Notes: a model not told the origin generated them from the sequence alone. A stretch of DNA of 64,000 bases from Bacteroidota bacterium (GCA_027488835.1 JAIYAW010000001.1:124001-188000); one strand, 5' to 3'; shown: positions 45,616 to 55,488, numbered from the stretch's first letter. Program-made: numbers and translations.

Positions 45616-47469
45616 TTAATTGTTATTTTGAAAATACTTTTCGTACCAAAGGCTTAAAAAGAAAATTTGTCTAACAAAGGCATAGTTATCTTTTTTGCCA
45701 TTTTTAAAATCATTCATCAATTGAACAACATCAATTTGGCTCATGTTTCCTATTTTGAAAAAATCAGACAAATGCATTTTGTCGAAATGATCTCTAAAAT
45801 AAGGTTGATTCAGCATGATATGATCCCAGGGAATGCTTAACCCAATTTTTCTATGATTGGTGATATATTCTGGTAATTTTTTACCAATTGAATTCATTAA
45901 AATCTGTTTTCCTTTTCCTTTCGTAGTGAAATATTCATCTTGTAGGCTAAATGCGCCTTCAACAATTCTGTAATCTTCAAAAGGTTCTCTGTTTTCAATA
46001 GAAGCACCCATACTCACACGGTCATTTCTGTCGTTAAGAGTAGCAATATGTGTAAATTGTTCCATATACATCAATTGACGCAATGGATTATTGGGAAAAT
46101 AAGTTTCCGCTTCTTTTAGAATTTCTAGCCTGTAGCTTGGTAATAAGTTGAATCCACCAATATTGTTTTCTTCCAAATCTTTGATATACAAATTGTTTGC
46201 GTTCATCATAATTTGAGAAGATTGATTTTTGGTGTATAAATACTTTTGCATTTTACGCCAACGTTCGTCTTTGATGTATTTTGTTGGTATGTAAATAAGT
46301 AATTGTAATATGTTGTAGCGCAATTGATTGCCATGTACTTTGTACCGCACATAACCTCCAAATATTTCATCGGCAGCTTCTCCACTTAATAAAACAGAAA
46401 CATCTTTTTTTGCTTCTTTCGACAATCCAAGCAAATGAGGCTCTTGAACATGCATAAACGGTTCATCAGAATAGTAGATGGCCTCTTCGGTGAGTGTCGC
46501 TAGCTGATCACCCGTAAATTCAAAGCTATGAAAATCGAGTCCCAATTCTTTTGTATATCTGGCAGCAATCTTCGATTCATCGTGTTTAGAATCTTGAAAA
46601 GCGATGTTCCATGTGCTAATATTTTTATAACCCAATTTGTTTTGGGCATAAATCACTGAACTGGAATCTAGGCCTCCACTTAGCATGGTGCCCACTTTTA
46701 CATCGGATACCATTCTGTAGTTTACACTGCTTAAAAAAGTTTCTTCAAACCATTGGTATGGTTTTTCTATTGAGGGATATTTTTTCGCTTTTTCACCGAG
46801 ATGGTACCATCTGGAAGTTTGGGTAATTTGTCCCTCCGAATTTACGATCATATAATATCCAGGAAGAATTCTTTTAATTCCCTTGAATATGGTATTTTCA
46901 CCACTTACATGTCTGTAAAAGAACAATTCATCAATATGCGATTCATCAACGGCTTTTTCAATTCCATAAGCAAAGAAAGCTTTGGGTTCTGAAGCGAATG
47001 CAAACTCTGTTTTTGTTTGAGCGTAGAAAAGGGGTTTGATACCCATTCTGTCTCTAACCAAAAGTGTGGTTTTTTCTTGATGGTCGTAAAAAGCAAACGC
47101 CCAGAATCCTATTAATTTATCAAGGCAACGAATACCTTCATGGATAAGGAGTTGTAAAAGGACTTCAGTATCAGATTCTGTTTGGAAATGGAATCCATTC
47201 TGAATGAGGTCTGTTTTTATTTCTTGGTAATTAAAAATTTCACCGTTAAAAGTGAGTGTATAGCGTTTGCAATTAGAGTGAAATGGTTGATTTGCATTGC
47301 TTGAGAGGTCAATTATGCTTAATCGTCTGTGTCCAAATCCAATATGTTCGTCAATGTAAATGCCTGCTGCATCTGGACCTCGGTGTACCAATGAATCTCT
47401 CATTATGATGAGTTTTTCAGGATTGATTGGTATTTGATTCTTATTTATGATTCCAACGATTCCGCACAT
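45616..47469 (-). CDS. asnB: Glutamine-hydrolysing asparagine synthetase-like amidotransferase
   Basis: 617 aa. Complete two-domain enzyme: MCGIVGI with the glutaminase nucleophile Cys2, LVHRGPDAAGIYIDEHIGFG, FNGEIFNYQEIK, then the synthetase PP-loop KVGTMLSGGLDSSSVIYAQ. Makes asparagine from aspartate and glutamine, or in O-antigen loci amidates uronic acids (WbpS-type). Position between a glycosyltransferase and the locus end, on a transcript with that glycosyltransferase, favours the second role; the sequence alone cannot decide. Confidence 0.88.
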   Translation of the reverse strand: MCGIVGIINKNQIPINPEKLIIMRDSLVHRGPDAAGIYIDEHIGFGHRRLSIIDLSSNANQPFHSNCKRYTLTFNGEIFNYQEIKTDLIQNGFHFQTESDTEVLLQLLIHEGIRCLDKLIGFWAFAFYDHQEKTTLLVRDRMGIKPLFYAQTKTEFAFASEPKAFFAYGIEKAVDESHIDELFFYRHVSGENTIFKGIKRILPGYYMIVNSEGQITQTSRWYHLGEKAKKYPSIEKPYQWFEETFLSSVNYRMVSDVKVGTMLSGGLDSSSVIYAQNKLGYKNISTWNIAFQDSKHDESKIAARYTKELGLDFHSFEFTGDQLATLTEEAIYYSDEPFMHVQEPHLLGLSKEAKKDVSVLLSGEAADEIFGGYVRYKVHGNQLRYNILQLLIYIPTKYIKDERWRKMQKYLYTKNQSSQIMMNANNLYIKDLEENNIGGFNLLPSYRLEILKEAETYFPNNPLRQLMYMEQFTHIATLNDRNDRVSMGASIENREPFEDYRIVEGAFSLQDEYFTTKGKGKQILMNSIGKKLPEYITNHRKIGLSIPWDHIMLNQPYFRDHFDKMHLSDFFKIGNMSQIDVVQLMNDFKNGKKDNYAFVRQIFFLSLWYEKYFQNNN

Positions 47470-47645
47470 TTTACTGATGTTAATACAACGATTGTTTAAT
47501 TTTTGTTAACGGGTAATTAACGTTGGTGTAAAGTTAAATAAATCTATTTGTGTATCACTGTATTTTTTGTGAAAGACATATTTATTTTTGTAAGGAATGA
47601 AGTTAGATAATAAGATTTCTGATTTTTCGTCTTCAGAATATGATA

Positions 47646-47665
47646 TCTGTATATATTTTTACAGA
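47646..47665. promoter_or_regulatory. Inverted repeat upstream of the TonB receptor gene
   Basis: TCTGTA-N8-TACAGA in the divergent region between the asnB-like and TonB-receptor genes, 42 nt before the receptor ATG. Spacing fits an operator for a dimeric regulator; no regulator gene is adjacent. Confidence 0.35.
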
Positions 47666-47706
47666 AAATTAACACAATAGTAATCTACGGTATTTTCTTT
47701 TGCAAA

Positions 47707-50289
47707 ATGTTATTGAAATTGAATTTTAGAAAATTTTCATTTGTTTTTGCTTTGTTTGGTGCATCAATACTGAATGCGCAAACAGAAGGAGATACAGTAA
47801 AAATGGAAGGACTTGAAATTAAAACGTATAAGAAGTCCAAAACAGAAAGTTCTATGATTAAAGAAATCAGAGGTGCTAGCTTAACCGTAAGTGGTGTAAC
47901 TTCTGAATTAATCAAAAGCATTCAGGTTTCTTCTGCAAATGATGTAGTAAAAAGAGTACCAGGTGTGACAATTTTGGGTGATCGATTTTTGGTAGTTAGG
48001 GGAATTAGCCCTCGTTACAACCTTACCATGTTGAATGGTTTTAGTGCACCTAGTTTTAATCCAGACAATAAAGTTTTTTCTTTTGATATTTTGCCTGCTT
48101 CTGTTATTGACAATTTAAAGTTGTACAAAACGGCAAGTGCAGAGTTGCCGGCAGATTTTGCAGGTGGTTTGATAAAACTTGAAACTATTTCTATGCCTGA
48201 TAAAGCAGGTTGGACAGTGAGTGCCGGAATTGGTTTTGATGGCATTACTACTTTTCAACCGTTTTTGTCTCAGATTCAAAAATCAGATAAAATGTTTGGT
48301 TTAAATTACGCTGCCAATGATATGCCAAATTTATTAAAGAATAGGCATTTGGATGCTGATCCAAGTATATCATTGAAAGAGCGTATCGATTTAACGAATG
48401 GTTTGAATAATAATTTTTATCCTGAAACCATCAATGCACCGTTGAATCAAAGTTTATCGATTGAAAAAAGATTTAGATTCAAAACGGATGCTTTTCTATA
48501 TGGAAGTACCCATTTTATTTCTTACCGCGATAATTACATACACAATGTTGCACGTAGGTCATCAATAACTACAGTACCAGAAAGACAAAGAATTTTGAAT
48601 TTCTCTGATGAAAACTACAATAACCAGAAAATTGTAACTTTCCTAAATAATTTTACCATGGCATTTAAGAATGGTTTGCGTTTGGATTTTAAAAACCTTT
48701 TGGTGAATGATGCGAACTACTTTGTTCTTAAAAGAAATGGTAGTGCACTTGATGGTGCATACGGTGAAAATGGTTTGTACCAGTTTAATTCATTTATTCA
48801 ATATAGCACTGCCAATACGTTTAGAAATTTTTGGAATAGTTCATTGAGTTATTATTATAACATCAATAAAAAATTACAAGTAGATGGTAATTTCGGAATC
48901 ACCTATTCAAACTATTTGGATCAAGATAGAAAATCAACATTACAAATAAGAAACGATGATCCTACAGGTTCTGCTGCTACAAAGACATTTAATACATCTT
49001 ATGCCAGCACAATGGATCAATTGCGTTTTGGGAGGTGGTATTATAGTTTACCCGAACAAACCAACCAAGCATCGATTAATTTTAAATATGAACTTTCAGA
49101 AAACGCTACCCTTCAATATGGGTATTATTTCGAATCCATTCAAAGAAAATTTGATTTGAGATGTTTGGGTATGGTTTCAAAAGCATGGAACGGTGATAGC
49201 ATTACTCCTTCCCGCGGCGGTGTGTTCGTGGATGAGTATACATGGCCATATAATTCGTATACTGCAAAATCTATTAAAAATGCAGGTTATGTTTCCTACA
49301 AAGGGTCTTTCAATAACCACAGTTTAAACATTGGCGTGCGTTATGAAGCTTTCAAGTTTGATATACAAAGTGCGGGTTTTGCTCCTGCAATTGGTAAAGA
49401 TAGGTTGGTGTTGAATACGGCAAATCTTTTTCCTTCTTTGAATTATACGTATAAAAAGAGTGAGTTTTCACAATTTCGATTGGCAGCAGGTGTTACTTGT
49501 AATAGGCCTGAGTTCAGAGAATTATCGCCATTGGCTTATCTAGACATTGAAAATTGGTTGACTGCATATGGTAATGCAAAAATAAAACCAATTTCTTTGA
49601 TTTATAATGGCGATGCACGCTATGAATATTACAAAGGAAAAACAATGTTTCACTTTGGTTTGTTTTGGAAAAACACCCAAAATCCTGTAATTACAAAAAT
49701 GACCGATCCTTCACGATATGAATACAGCAATGCTGCTTATGCAATTAATTACGGATCGGAGTTTGAATTGCGTTTTGAATCGAATTCATTTATTAAGAAT
49801 GTAAAATCTTCTTTGAGGAATATTGAATTTTTATTTAATGGTACATATTCGATGAGCAATGTATGGAATTTTAATAGTTCAGGTAATATTGTAAGTTTAA
49901 ATCAAACCATGGTGGGTCAATCACCTTATACCGTAAATGCAATGGTATTTTATAAATTGCCGCAATATGGTTTAAAATTTGGTATTTCTTATTTCAAGCA
50001 AGGTGATCGCGTAATTTTTATTGGTGATAATTTATCCCTGTATAGTTTGATTGAAAAAGTGGCAGCCAATTTGGATGTAACGGTGGAAAAGTCTTTTGGC
50101 AAGAAGTTTACGCTGAGAATGCGTTTGATCAATCTGTTGAACAATGAGAATATTGTTTATCAGGATTTAAACAAGAATGGAAAATTGGATTATTACAAAG
50201 GATATACCCGAGGAATCGAAGGCGATAATATTTTTACTTCTTTCAGAAATATCCTTGGGGGTAATGTCAGTGCAAGTGTAAACTTTTAA
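47707..50289 (+). CDS. TonB-dependent outer-membrane receptor
   Basis: 860 aa. Signal peptide ending ASILNAQ (about residue 24). No N-terminal carboxypeptidase-like domain. Plug domain at about 55-165: VVKRVPGVTILGDRFLVVRG, ISPRYNLTMLNGF, VYKT-like LKLYKTASAELPADFAGGLI. Then a 22-strand barrel predicted from alternating aromatic strands, ending FRNILGGNVSASVNF with a C-terminal Phe. No SusD-like partner follows, so it is not a classic glycan-uptake pair. Imports an unknown ligand with TonB energy. Followed by two T9SS cargo genes and a lipoprotein gene. Confidence 0.92.
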   Translation: MLLKLNFRKFSFVFALFGASILNAQTEGDTVKMEGLEIKTYKKSKTESSMIKEIRGASLTVSGVTSELIKSIQVSSANDVVKRVPGVTILGDRFLVVRGISPRYNLTMLNGFSAPSFNPDNKVFSFDILPASVIDNLKLYKTASAELPADFAGGLIKLETISMPDKAGWTVSAGIGFDGITTFQPFLSQIQKSDKMFGLNYAANDMPNLLKNRHLDADPSISLKERIDLTNGLNNNFYPETINAPLNQSLSIEKRFRFKTDAFLYGSTHFISYRDNYIHNVARRSSITTVPERQRILNFSDENYNNQKIVTFLNNFTMAFKNGLRLDFKNLLVNDANYFVLKRNGSALDGAYGENGLYQFNSFIQYSTANTFRNFWNSSLSYYYNINKKLQVDGNFGITYSNYLDQDRKSTLQIRNDDPTGSAATKTFNTSYASTMDQLRFGRWYYSLPEQTNQASINFKYELSENATLQYGYYFESIQRKFDLRCLGMVSKAWNGDSITPSRGGVFVDEYTWPYNSYTAKSIKNAGYVSYKGSFNNHSLNIGVRYEAFKFDIQSAGFAPAIGKDRLVLNTANLFPSLNYTYKKSEFSQFRLAAGVTCNRPEFRELSPLAYLDIENWLTAYGNAKIKPISLIYNGDARYEYYKGKTMFHFGLFWKNTQNPVITKMTDPSRYEYSNAAYAINYGSEFELRFESNSFIKNVKSSLRNIEFLFNGTYSMSNVWNFNSSGNIVSLNQTMVGQSPYTVNAMVFYKLPQYGLKFGISYFKQGDRVIFIGDNLSLYSLIEKVAANLDVTVEKSFGKKFTLRMRLINLLNNENIVYQDLNKNGKLDYYKGYTRGIEGDNIFTSFRNILGGNVSASVNF

Positions 50290-50333
50290 TAAAAAGATAA
50301 TATTGTTTTTACTGTGGATAAATATGGTTGATT

Positions 50334-50341
50334 CAACTTTG
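50334..50341 (+). promoter_or_regulatory. -7-like box before the beta-helix gene
   Basis: CAACTTTG, one mismatch from TAnnTTTG, 12 nt before the ATG at 50354. Suggests that the cargo gene can be transcribed separately from the receptor. Confidence 0.35.
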
Positions 50342-50353
50342 CAATACTAAATT

Positions 50354-52435
50354 ATGATAAAAAACATGAAAAAATTAATTTTAATGGCTATGATTGCTTT
50401 CTCGGCAAAAGCATCTATGGCACAAACTGGTGAGGCATTGGCTTTCACTAAGGTGGGGAATCTCAAAGTGAGATTAGATTCTATTTCTGGCGATTACAAC
50501 ACTTGTGGTTGTTTCGTCTTAGACACAATGTTCAGTGTGGAGAACAAAAACACTGGTACTGTTTCAAAACCAAAGTACGTTGCTACTGCTGGTTGGGGTG
50601 CTTGGGGTGCTAAAACGACCACGTCTGTTGCTGGTTGGGAAGTAGTTGGTAAAATTATTAATTTAAGAGCCAACTCTTGCTACTATTTGCCAGGTATCGT
50701 TCATTTAGATTCAGGTATCACTATGAACGTTCCTGCAGGAACTAAATTCTATGGTTCGAATTTATCACCTTCTGCTTTTGTTGTATTGCCAAAAGCAATG
50801 CTAAACGTAAAAGGTACTGCTGCTCTTCCAGTTATTATGACTTCTGCTCTTGAACCTTCAAAGAGAAATCGTGGTGATTGGGGTGGATTGGTAATTGCAG
50901 GTAGAGCTCCGATTGCAGGTTTTGCAAGTGGTACAACTGCAACTGGTAATTTATCGCCTATGGAAGGTTTGAAAGATTTACCTAGCAACGATAAAAAGGG
51001 TAAAAATATTTATTTGGCTGGTGGTACAGATGAACTTTCTAATTCAGGTTCTATTCAATTTTTGCAAGTGAACTATGCTGGTTTCAACGTAGGTGCTGGT
51101 GGTTCAGGAAATGAATTGAATGGTATCAGTTTGTATGGTGTTGGTAACAAGACTATCATGAAAAACATTCAAATTACTGAAGCTAACGATGATGCAATTG
51201 AATTCTTTGGTGGTTCGGTGAATGTTTCAAATTTATTAATCATCAATACATTAGATGATGATATTGATATGGATAATGGTTACAAAGGTGTAGTTCAAAA
51301 TGTTGTAGTTATGCGTTTAGATACTGCAGCTCATGATATTTCAGGTTCTAAATTGGTAGAAGCTTCTTGTAGAAACGTAAATCATCCACGTCAAACAAAT
51401 GGAATTATCACGAACATGACTGCATTTGGTCCTCGTAGTTTCTTGGGTAAAAACTTTAGCTATTCAAAAGATTCATTTGCGGTATACAACTATGTTACCA
51501 AAACTTGGGGTAAAGTTAAAGCAGCTGGTAGAAACTACTATCGTGGTGTAGAAATTAATACTGGTGCAAAAATCCAAGTTTTAAATTCAATCATTCACGG
51601 TTATGACCAAGCGTTAAACATCGTTGATGCTACTACTGCTTCAAGAATCGATTCTGCTTACAATGGTTTGATGTTTGCTTACAACACAATTAATAATTGT
51701 ACCAATCCTATTTCAACATTGAGTAATTTAACTTCTGCAACTCTTAACGCATTTGGTAGTACTACTAAATTAGAGCGTTCTTCTGCTTTAAATTGGTTGA
51801 AATATGACCAACAGTTTAATAATATCTTAGCGAGTGACGCTATTCAAGCGCAAGGTTACAATATTACTTTCACAAAGAATGCTACTCCTGCGTTGTCTTC
51901 AATTGCTTTCTATTCTTTGTATGGTAAAGATTACCCAGCTACAAACAAAGCGCTACAAACTTTGGGAACTTCTTGGTCTCCTAGAGTAAATGGTAAATGC
52001 GTAACCCTTTTAGATTCTCATGTAGTATTGAAAAACGCTGTAAGAATTGATAATAGAGGTGCTAAAGCTTTCTGGACAGCTGGTGGTTTTGATATTGATC
52101 CAACTGGTGACTATTGTAGTGGTTCTGGTGCTTTTGTAAGACCTTTAGATTCTGACAATGGTGCTACTTTAGAAACAGTTAAACCTGAATTTCATGTTGA
52201 GAACCCAACGTCTTCTGATGTAATTAACATTGGTTTTGACAATGTGAAAACTGATAAAATGACTGTTAACGTTTACGATTTATCAGGTAAGAAAGTTGCT
52301 TCTAAAAAGATGAACTTAGACAATACTTCTGGTAACGTTGAAATGGATGCTACTAACCTTACAAATGGTGTTTACATTGTAGAAACCAATTGTGGTGGTG
52401 TTGTTTCTTCTTCAAAAGTAATTTTGAATAAATAA
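50354..52435 (+). CDS. T9SS-exported beta-helix-like protein
   Basis: 693 aa (a second Met at 50366 is an equal start candidate). Signal peptide ending KASMAQ. The middle region (about 95-470) has the rhythm of a right-handed parallel beta-helix: SGITMNVPAGTKFYG, LNVKGTAALPVIMTSA, DWGGLVIAGRAPIAG, IQFLQVNYAGFNVG, NLLIINTLDDDIDMDNGYKG. The last 75 residues form a type A T9SS sorting domain (VNVYDLSGKKVASKKM ... LTNGVYIVE ... SKVILNK). Secreted to or anchored on the cell surface. Function unknown; possibly presents or captures the ligand of the receptor. Confidence 0.82.
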   Translation: MIKNMKKLILMAMIAFSAKASMAQTGEALAFTKVGNLKVRLDSISGDYNTCGCFVLDTMFSVENKNTGTVSKPKYVATAGWGAWGAKTTTSVAGWEVVGKIINLRANSCYYLPGIVHLDSGITMNVPAGTKFYGSNLSPSAFVVLPKAMLNVKGTAALPVIMTSALEPSKRNRGDWGGLVIAGRAPIAGFASGTTATGNLSPMEGLKDLPSNDKKGKNIYLAGGTDELSNSGSIQFLQVNYAGFNVGAGGSGNELNGISLYGVGNKTIMKNIQITEANDDAIEFFGGSVNVSNLLIINTLDDDIDMDNGYKGVVQNVVVMRLDTAAHDISGSKLVEASCRNVNHPRQTNGIITNMTAFGPRSFLGKNFSYSKDSFAVYNYVTKTWGKVKAAGRNYYRGVEINTGAKIQVLNSIIHGYDQALNIVDATTASRIDSAYNGLMFAYNTINNCTNPISTLSNLTSATLNAFGSTTKLERSSALNWLKYDQQFNNILASDAIQAQGYNITFTKNATPALSSIAFYSLYGKDYPATNKALQTLGTSWSPRVNGKCVTLLDSHVVLKNAVRIDNRGAKAFWTAGGFDIDPTGDYCSGSGAFVRPLDSDNGATLETVKPEFHVENPTSSDVINIGFDNVKTDKMTVNVYDLSGKKVASKKMNLDNTSGNVEMDATNLTNGVYIVETNCGGVVSSSKVILNK

Positions 52436-52459
52436 TATTAACTTAACAAATAATTTATA

Positions 52460-52486
52460 GGAGGGGAATATTCCCCTCCTTTTTTT
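52460..52486 (+). terminator. Intrinsic terminator between the two T9SS cargo genes
   Basis: Perfect 20-bp palindrome GGAGGGGAATATTCCCCTCC followed by seven T, 25 nt after the beta-helix stop and only 6 nt before the next ATG. No obvious promoter fits in between, so the following genes likely depend on read-through. Confidence 0.88.
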
Positions 52487-52491
52487 GTATT

Positions 52492-54396
52492 ATGAAAAAA
52501 TATATTTTTATTGGAGTTTCTCTATTTACTTTTTCGGGTTTATTTGGTCAAAATAAGTATGAAAATTTATTTTGTGATGGCGATACCTTGTTTAATGGTA
52601 AACTAAATTTAAGTAGTTCGGGTTTATCGGCTCGTTCTTTTGTATTTTCTGATTTCAATGCTTCTTCTTTGTCAAATAATGTCTTACAAGGTAGCATAAA
52701 TGGAATTATGGTTAATAAATTTGGAGCAACGGTTAGTACAGTTGGTGATGTTGCGTCCATCGATAATGCAGTGATGTATGTTACAACCACTGAAAACAGA
52801 AATGGTCTTCAGTTGGGTCATATATATAAGTTAACAGCTAATGCGAAACGAGAGCCATCAGCGAAAGATGTTTCTGTCAATAGTGTTACAGAATTGAGTG
52901 GTACGACCCTTTTTGGTAACAATAAATTATCTGATCTGGGAAAAATTAAATTAGGTGTCACATCTTTTTCTAGTAGCCAACAAAAAGGTAACTATTTTTT
53001 TGATGAACACATGACAAAAAGTAATACAGAACTTTTTGTAAAGGTTGGAGATACGACCGCTGTAAGTACATTACAGAAAATAGAAGGTGCGAAGTATCCT
53101 AGTGATAATGCTAATTATCAAACGATTTTGGGTAATCTAAAGGCATTTGAAAATACAGGATGGATGGGTGAAATTGACAGACTGGGTGACAAATTGAACG
53201 GTAGAAGATATGATTTAGGTAGAGGCAATAGAATTGATTATTGGCTTCAATCAGTTCGCAGTAGCAGTACTAGTAATGTATTGGCATCCGTGGGTAGTAG
53301 TTATCAAATTTTTGGAGATACAGCATCTATTATCATAAAAACATCGTTAACCAATGGTGTTCAAAAATTTTATGTATATAATGAGAATAATAGTATTGAA
53401 GATTATTTTGTTTTATTAAACGATAGAGTCGGTAGTACTGACTTGCCTTTAACTAAAGAACAATTATTGGATATCTATACATTGGCTATCAATAAGGGAG
53501 CAACTTTGTTTCCAAGAATTTCAAGTATTGTGTATTCTGCAAACATTGGCAAATTAGTAATAGGGGTAAAAGGTGGAAAATTTCAAAGTACAAGATTTAC
53601 TAATGTAAACATAGTAAAAAACTCAACTTTGTCTAAGCTTTTTTTAAGCTTTGATGATGGTGCAGAACTTAATGTAAAGTTTGGTTCTTTGTTGTATTTG
53701 GATTTGGATGATAATGAATTAATCACTGGTGTTACTTTGGGTAATACTGGAGTTAACAATAAATTTATATCGAATCCAGGAAATTTGAGTGTGAATACTT
53801 TTAGTTACAAGGACTCTGCTAATGAGATACAATCTTTGGAGTATATGACTTTGGTTGAATCTGTATTTACAAGCGAAGACAAGCAGAATCCAACGCGCTT
53901 ATCAAATGCGTTAGATTTGCAAAATGAAGTATATGTAGCACAAATTCCAAGTGATGGAGTAATTGATAAAACATCGTTTAAATTATTAAGTACTTTACCA
54001 AAGAATACAGATATGGTAGTTGCTGATTATAAGGAATGTTATATTCCGTTTTTTGGAACAATCAAGGATAAGTCAGTAAAAACAAATGGTGGAGACTCTG
54101 TTTTATGGATTGATGGATTTGTTAATAATTTCATTAATGGAGTAACTTGTAAGAACAATGCTTCAATAAAAGATGTGAACAGAAATTTAAGATTTTATCC
54201 AAATCCTATTCATAAAAGCAATAGTGCTATGTTAACGATTTCAGATAAAATAGTAGGCGATGTATTTATTTACAATATGCAAGGTAGATTGGTTTTGACT
54301 GCGAGCGAGAATAAGATTGATTTGTCTAACATAGCTTGCGGTATCTACGTAGTAAAAAGTGGCAATTACATAGGTAAAGTTGAAATATTAGATTAA
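52492..54396 (+). CDS. T9SS-exported protein, unknown
   Basis: 634 aa. Signal peptide ending SGLFGQ. The body is not recognised with confidence; AVMYVTTTENRNGLQLGHIY resembles the repeat style of PhoX/DUF839 phosphatase-like propellers, but the metal ligands of PhoX are not evident, so this is only a hint. C-terminal type A T9SS sorting domain with LRFYPNP, then GDVFIYNMQGRLVLTASENK and GIYVVKSGNY. Start lies 6 nt behind a terminator. Translationally coupled (TAATG) to the following lipoprotein gene. Confidence 0.72.
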   Translation: MKKYIFIGVSLFTFSGLFGQNKYENLFCDGDTLFNGKLNLSSSGLSARSFVFSDFNASSLSNNVLQGSINGIMVNKFGATVSTVGDVASIDNAVMYVTTTENRNGLQLGHIYKLTANAKREPSAKDVSVNSVTELSGTTLFGNNKLSDLGKIKLGVTSFSSSQQKGNYFFDEHMTKSNTELFVKVGDTTAVSTLQKIEGAKYPSDNANYQTILGNLKAFENTGWMGEIDRLGDKLNGRRYDLGRGNRIDYWLQSVRSSSTSNVLASVGSSYQIFGDTASIIIKTSLTNGVQKFYVYNENNSIEDYFVLLNDRVGSTDLPLTKEQLLDIYTLAINKGATLFPRISSIVYSANIGKLVIGVKGGKFQSTRFTNVNIVKNSTLSKLFLSFDDGAELNVKFGSLLYLDLDDNELITGVTLGNTGVNNKFISNPGNLSVNTFSYKDSANEIQSLEYMTLVESVFTSEDKQNPTRLSNALDLQNEVYVAQIPSDGVIDKTSFKLLSTLPKNTDMVVADYKECYIPFFGTIKDKSVKTNGGDSVLWIDGFVNNFINGVTCKNNASIKDVNRNLRFYPNPIHKSNSAMLTISDKIVGDVFIYNMQGRLVLTASENKIDLSNIACGIYVVKSGNYIGKVEILD

Positions 54397-55298
54397 TGAA
54401 GTTTCTTTTTAAGCTCGTTCCAGTTTTAATTTTTACATTATTATTGGTCTCTTGTGAACACGAGCCAGCGTTTGTTCATGCACCGCCTTTTAGTTCAAAG
54501 TCTTGGCTTGATTATTCAGATAGTGATTATTGTGCAGGTGATTTTAGTTTAAATGATAGTTCAAATTCAGTGATTGTTCGTTCAAATTTTGAAGTCTTGT
54601 CTGATACGCAATGGTCGTTTTTGGTAAGAATTCCAAAAGGTATAAAGAATAATTTCAAAGGAATAGAGACATTGGGTTTTAAAATAATGAACGGTGATGT
54701 GGGCGGTATTTTGAAAGATGAAAATTTTACTGCGAAAATTGTTGAAACAGGTTTAGCTAGATTTATTTCGCAGCAAGTGAAAATCGTATCAAAGAATTTT
54801 GTAATACTGCACAAAGGTGAGGATTTGTTTGTAATGAATGGGGATATTAAGGTTTATACCGAATCACCCGATTTTCCATTAGACTCCTTTGAAATGTCCT
54901 TTAAGAACATTTTGGTGGAAAAATCTTATGTAAGGGTTTGGGTGAATGGAGGAATTGCATCTCCGTTTTCATGGGATATTGATGTAAAGGGTGGTAACGA
55001 ATTTAATCCAGAATCAACCATAGTATTAATCCCTGAATTTGGTAAAGTACTTCAGATAGGTTTGGGTTTGGTAGATGGAAAGAAGAAGTATGAAATTAGT
55101 CCTACTGAAAAACAATTCACCAATTTTAAAAATCGTTCTGAAACGTGGTCGCCTATTTCGGGGTATTTCTACTTTGATAAGTTTTATTATAAGGATATAG
55201 TAAAGGCCAATTTTAGGATTAAATATGAAAGTCCTGATAAAACGAGTACGTACTCTGTTGATTCAGTGAAAATTAATTATAGCCGTATACCTTTTTAA
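54396..55298 (+). CDS. Lipoprotein coupled to the T9SS cargo, unknown
   Basis: 300 aa. Signal FLFKLVPVLIFTLLLVSC with a canonical lipobox (L-V-S-C), followed by EHEPAFVHAPPF. The mature part is beta-rich, with no family recognised. Start overlaps the previous stop (TAATG), so it should be made with that cargo. A strong terminator follows, ending the module. Confidence 0.75.
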   Translation: MKFLFKLVPVLIFTLLLVSCEHEPAFVHAPPFSSKSWLDYSDSDYCAGDFSLNDSSNSVIVRSNFEVLSDTQWSFLVRIPKGIKNNFKGIETLGFKIMNGDVGGILKDENFTAKIVETGLARFISQQVKIVSKNFVILHKGEDLFVMNGDIKVYTESPDFPLDSFEMSFKNILVEKSYVRVWVNGGIASPFSWDIDVKGGNEFNPESTIVLIPEFGKVLQIGLGLVDGKKKYEISPTEKQFTNFKNRSETWSPISGYFYFDKFYYKDIVKANFRIKYESPDKTSTYSVDSVKINYSRIPF

Positions 55299-55322
55299 TG
55301 TTTTTTACTTTTTATAAGAATG

Positions 55323-55352
55323 AAAAAGAGTCTGCAAAGACTCTTTTTTTTT
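55323..55352 (+). terminator. Intrinsic terminator ending the TonB/T9SS module
   Basis: AAAAAGAGTCT-GCAA-AGACTCTTTTT: an 11-bp stem with a GNRA loop and a nine-T tail, 25 nt after the lipoprotein stop. Confidence 0.92.
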
Positions 55353-55488
55353 GATAATTATTGTAGGTCGTTTTTTAACCAATTGCTTTCACCATCTTTA
55401 TAATAAAGTTGACACGTTTTCTTTTTCTAGATAAAAATTGATTTCACGCTTTTAGCCTTGGTGAGTTATTATGTAATTATCTTGATTG

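Noticed and set aside
50354-52435. Pectate-lyase-type enzyme call for the beta-helix protein.
   Set aside because: Beta-helix rhythm is visible, but no catalytic Asp/Arg/Lys pattern of a known polysaccharide lyase or hydrolase family could be identified.
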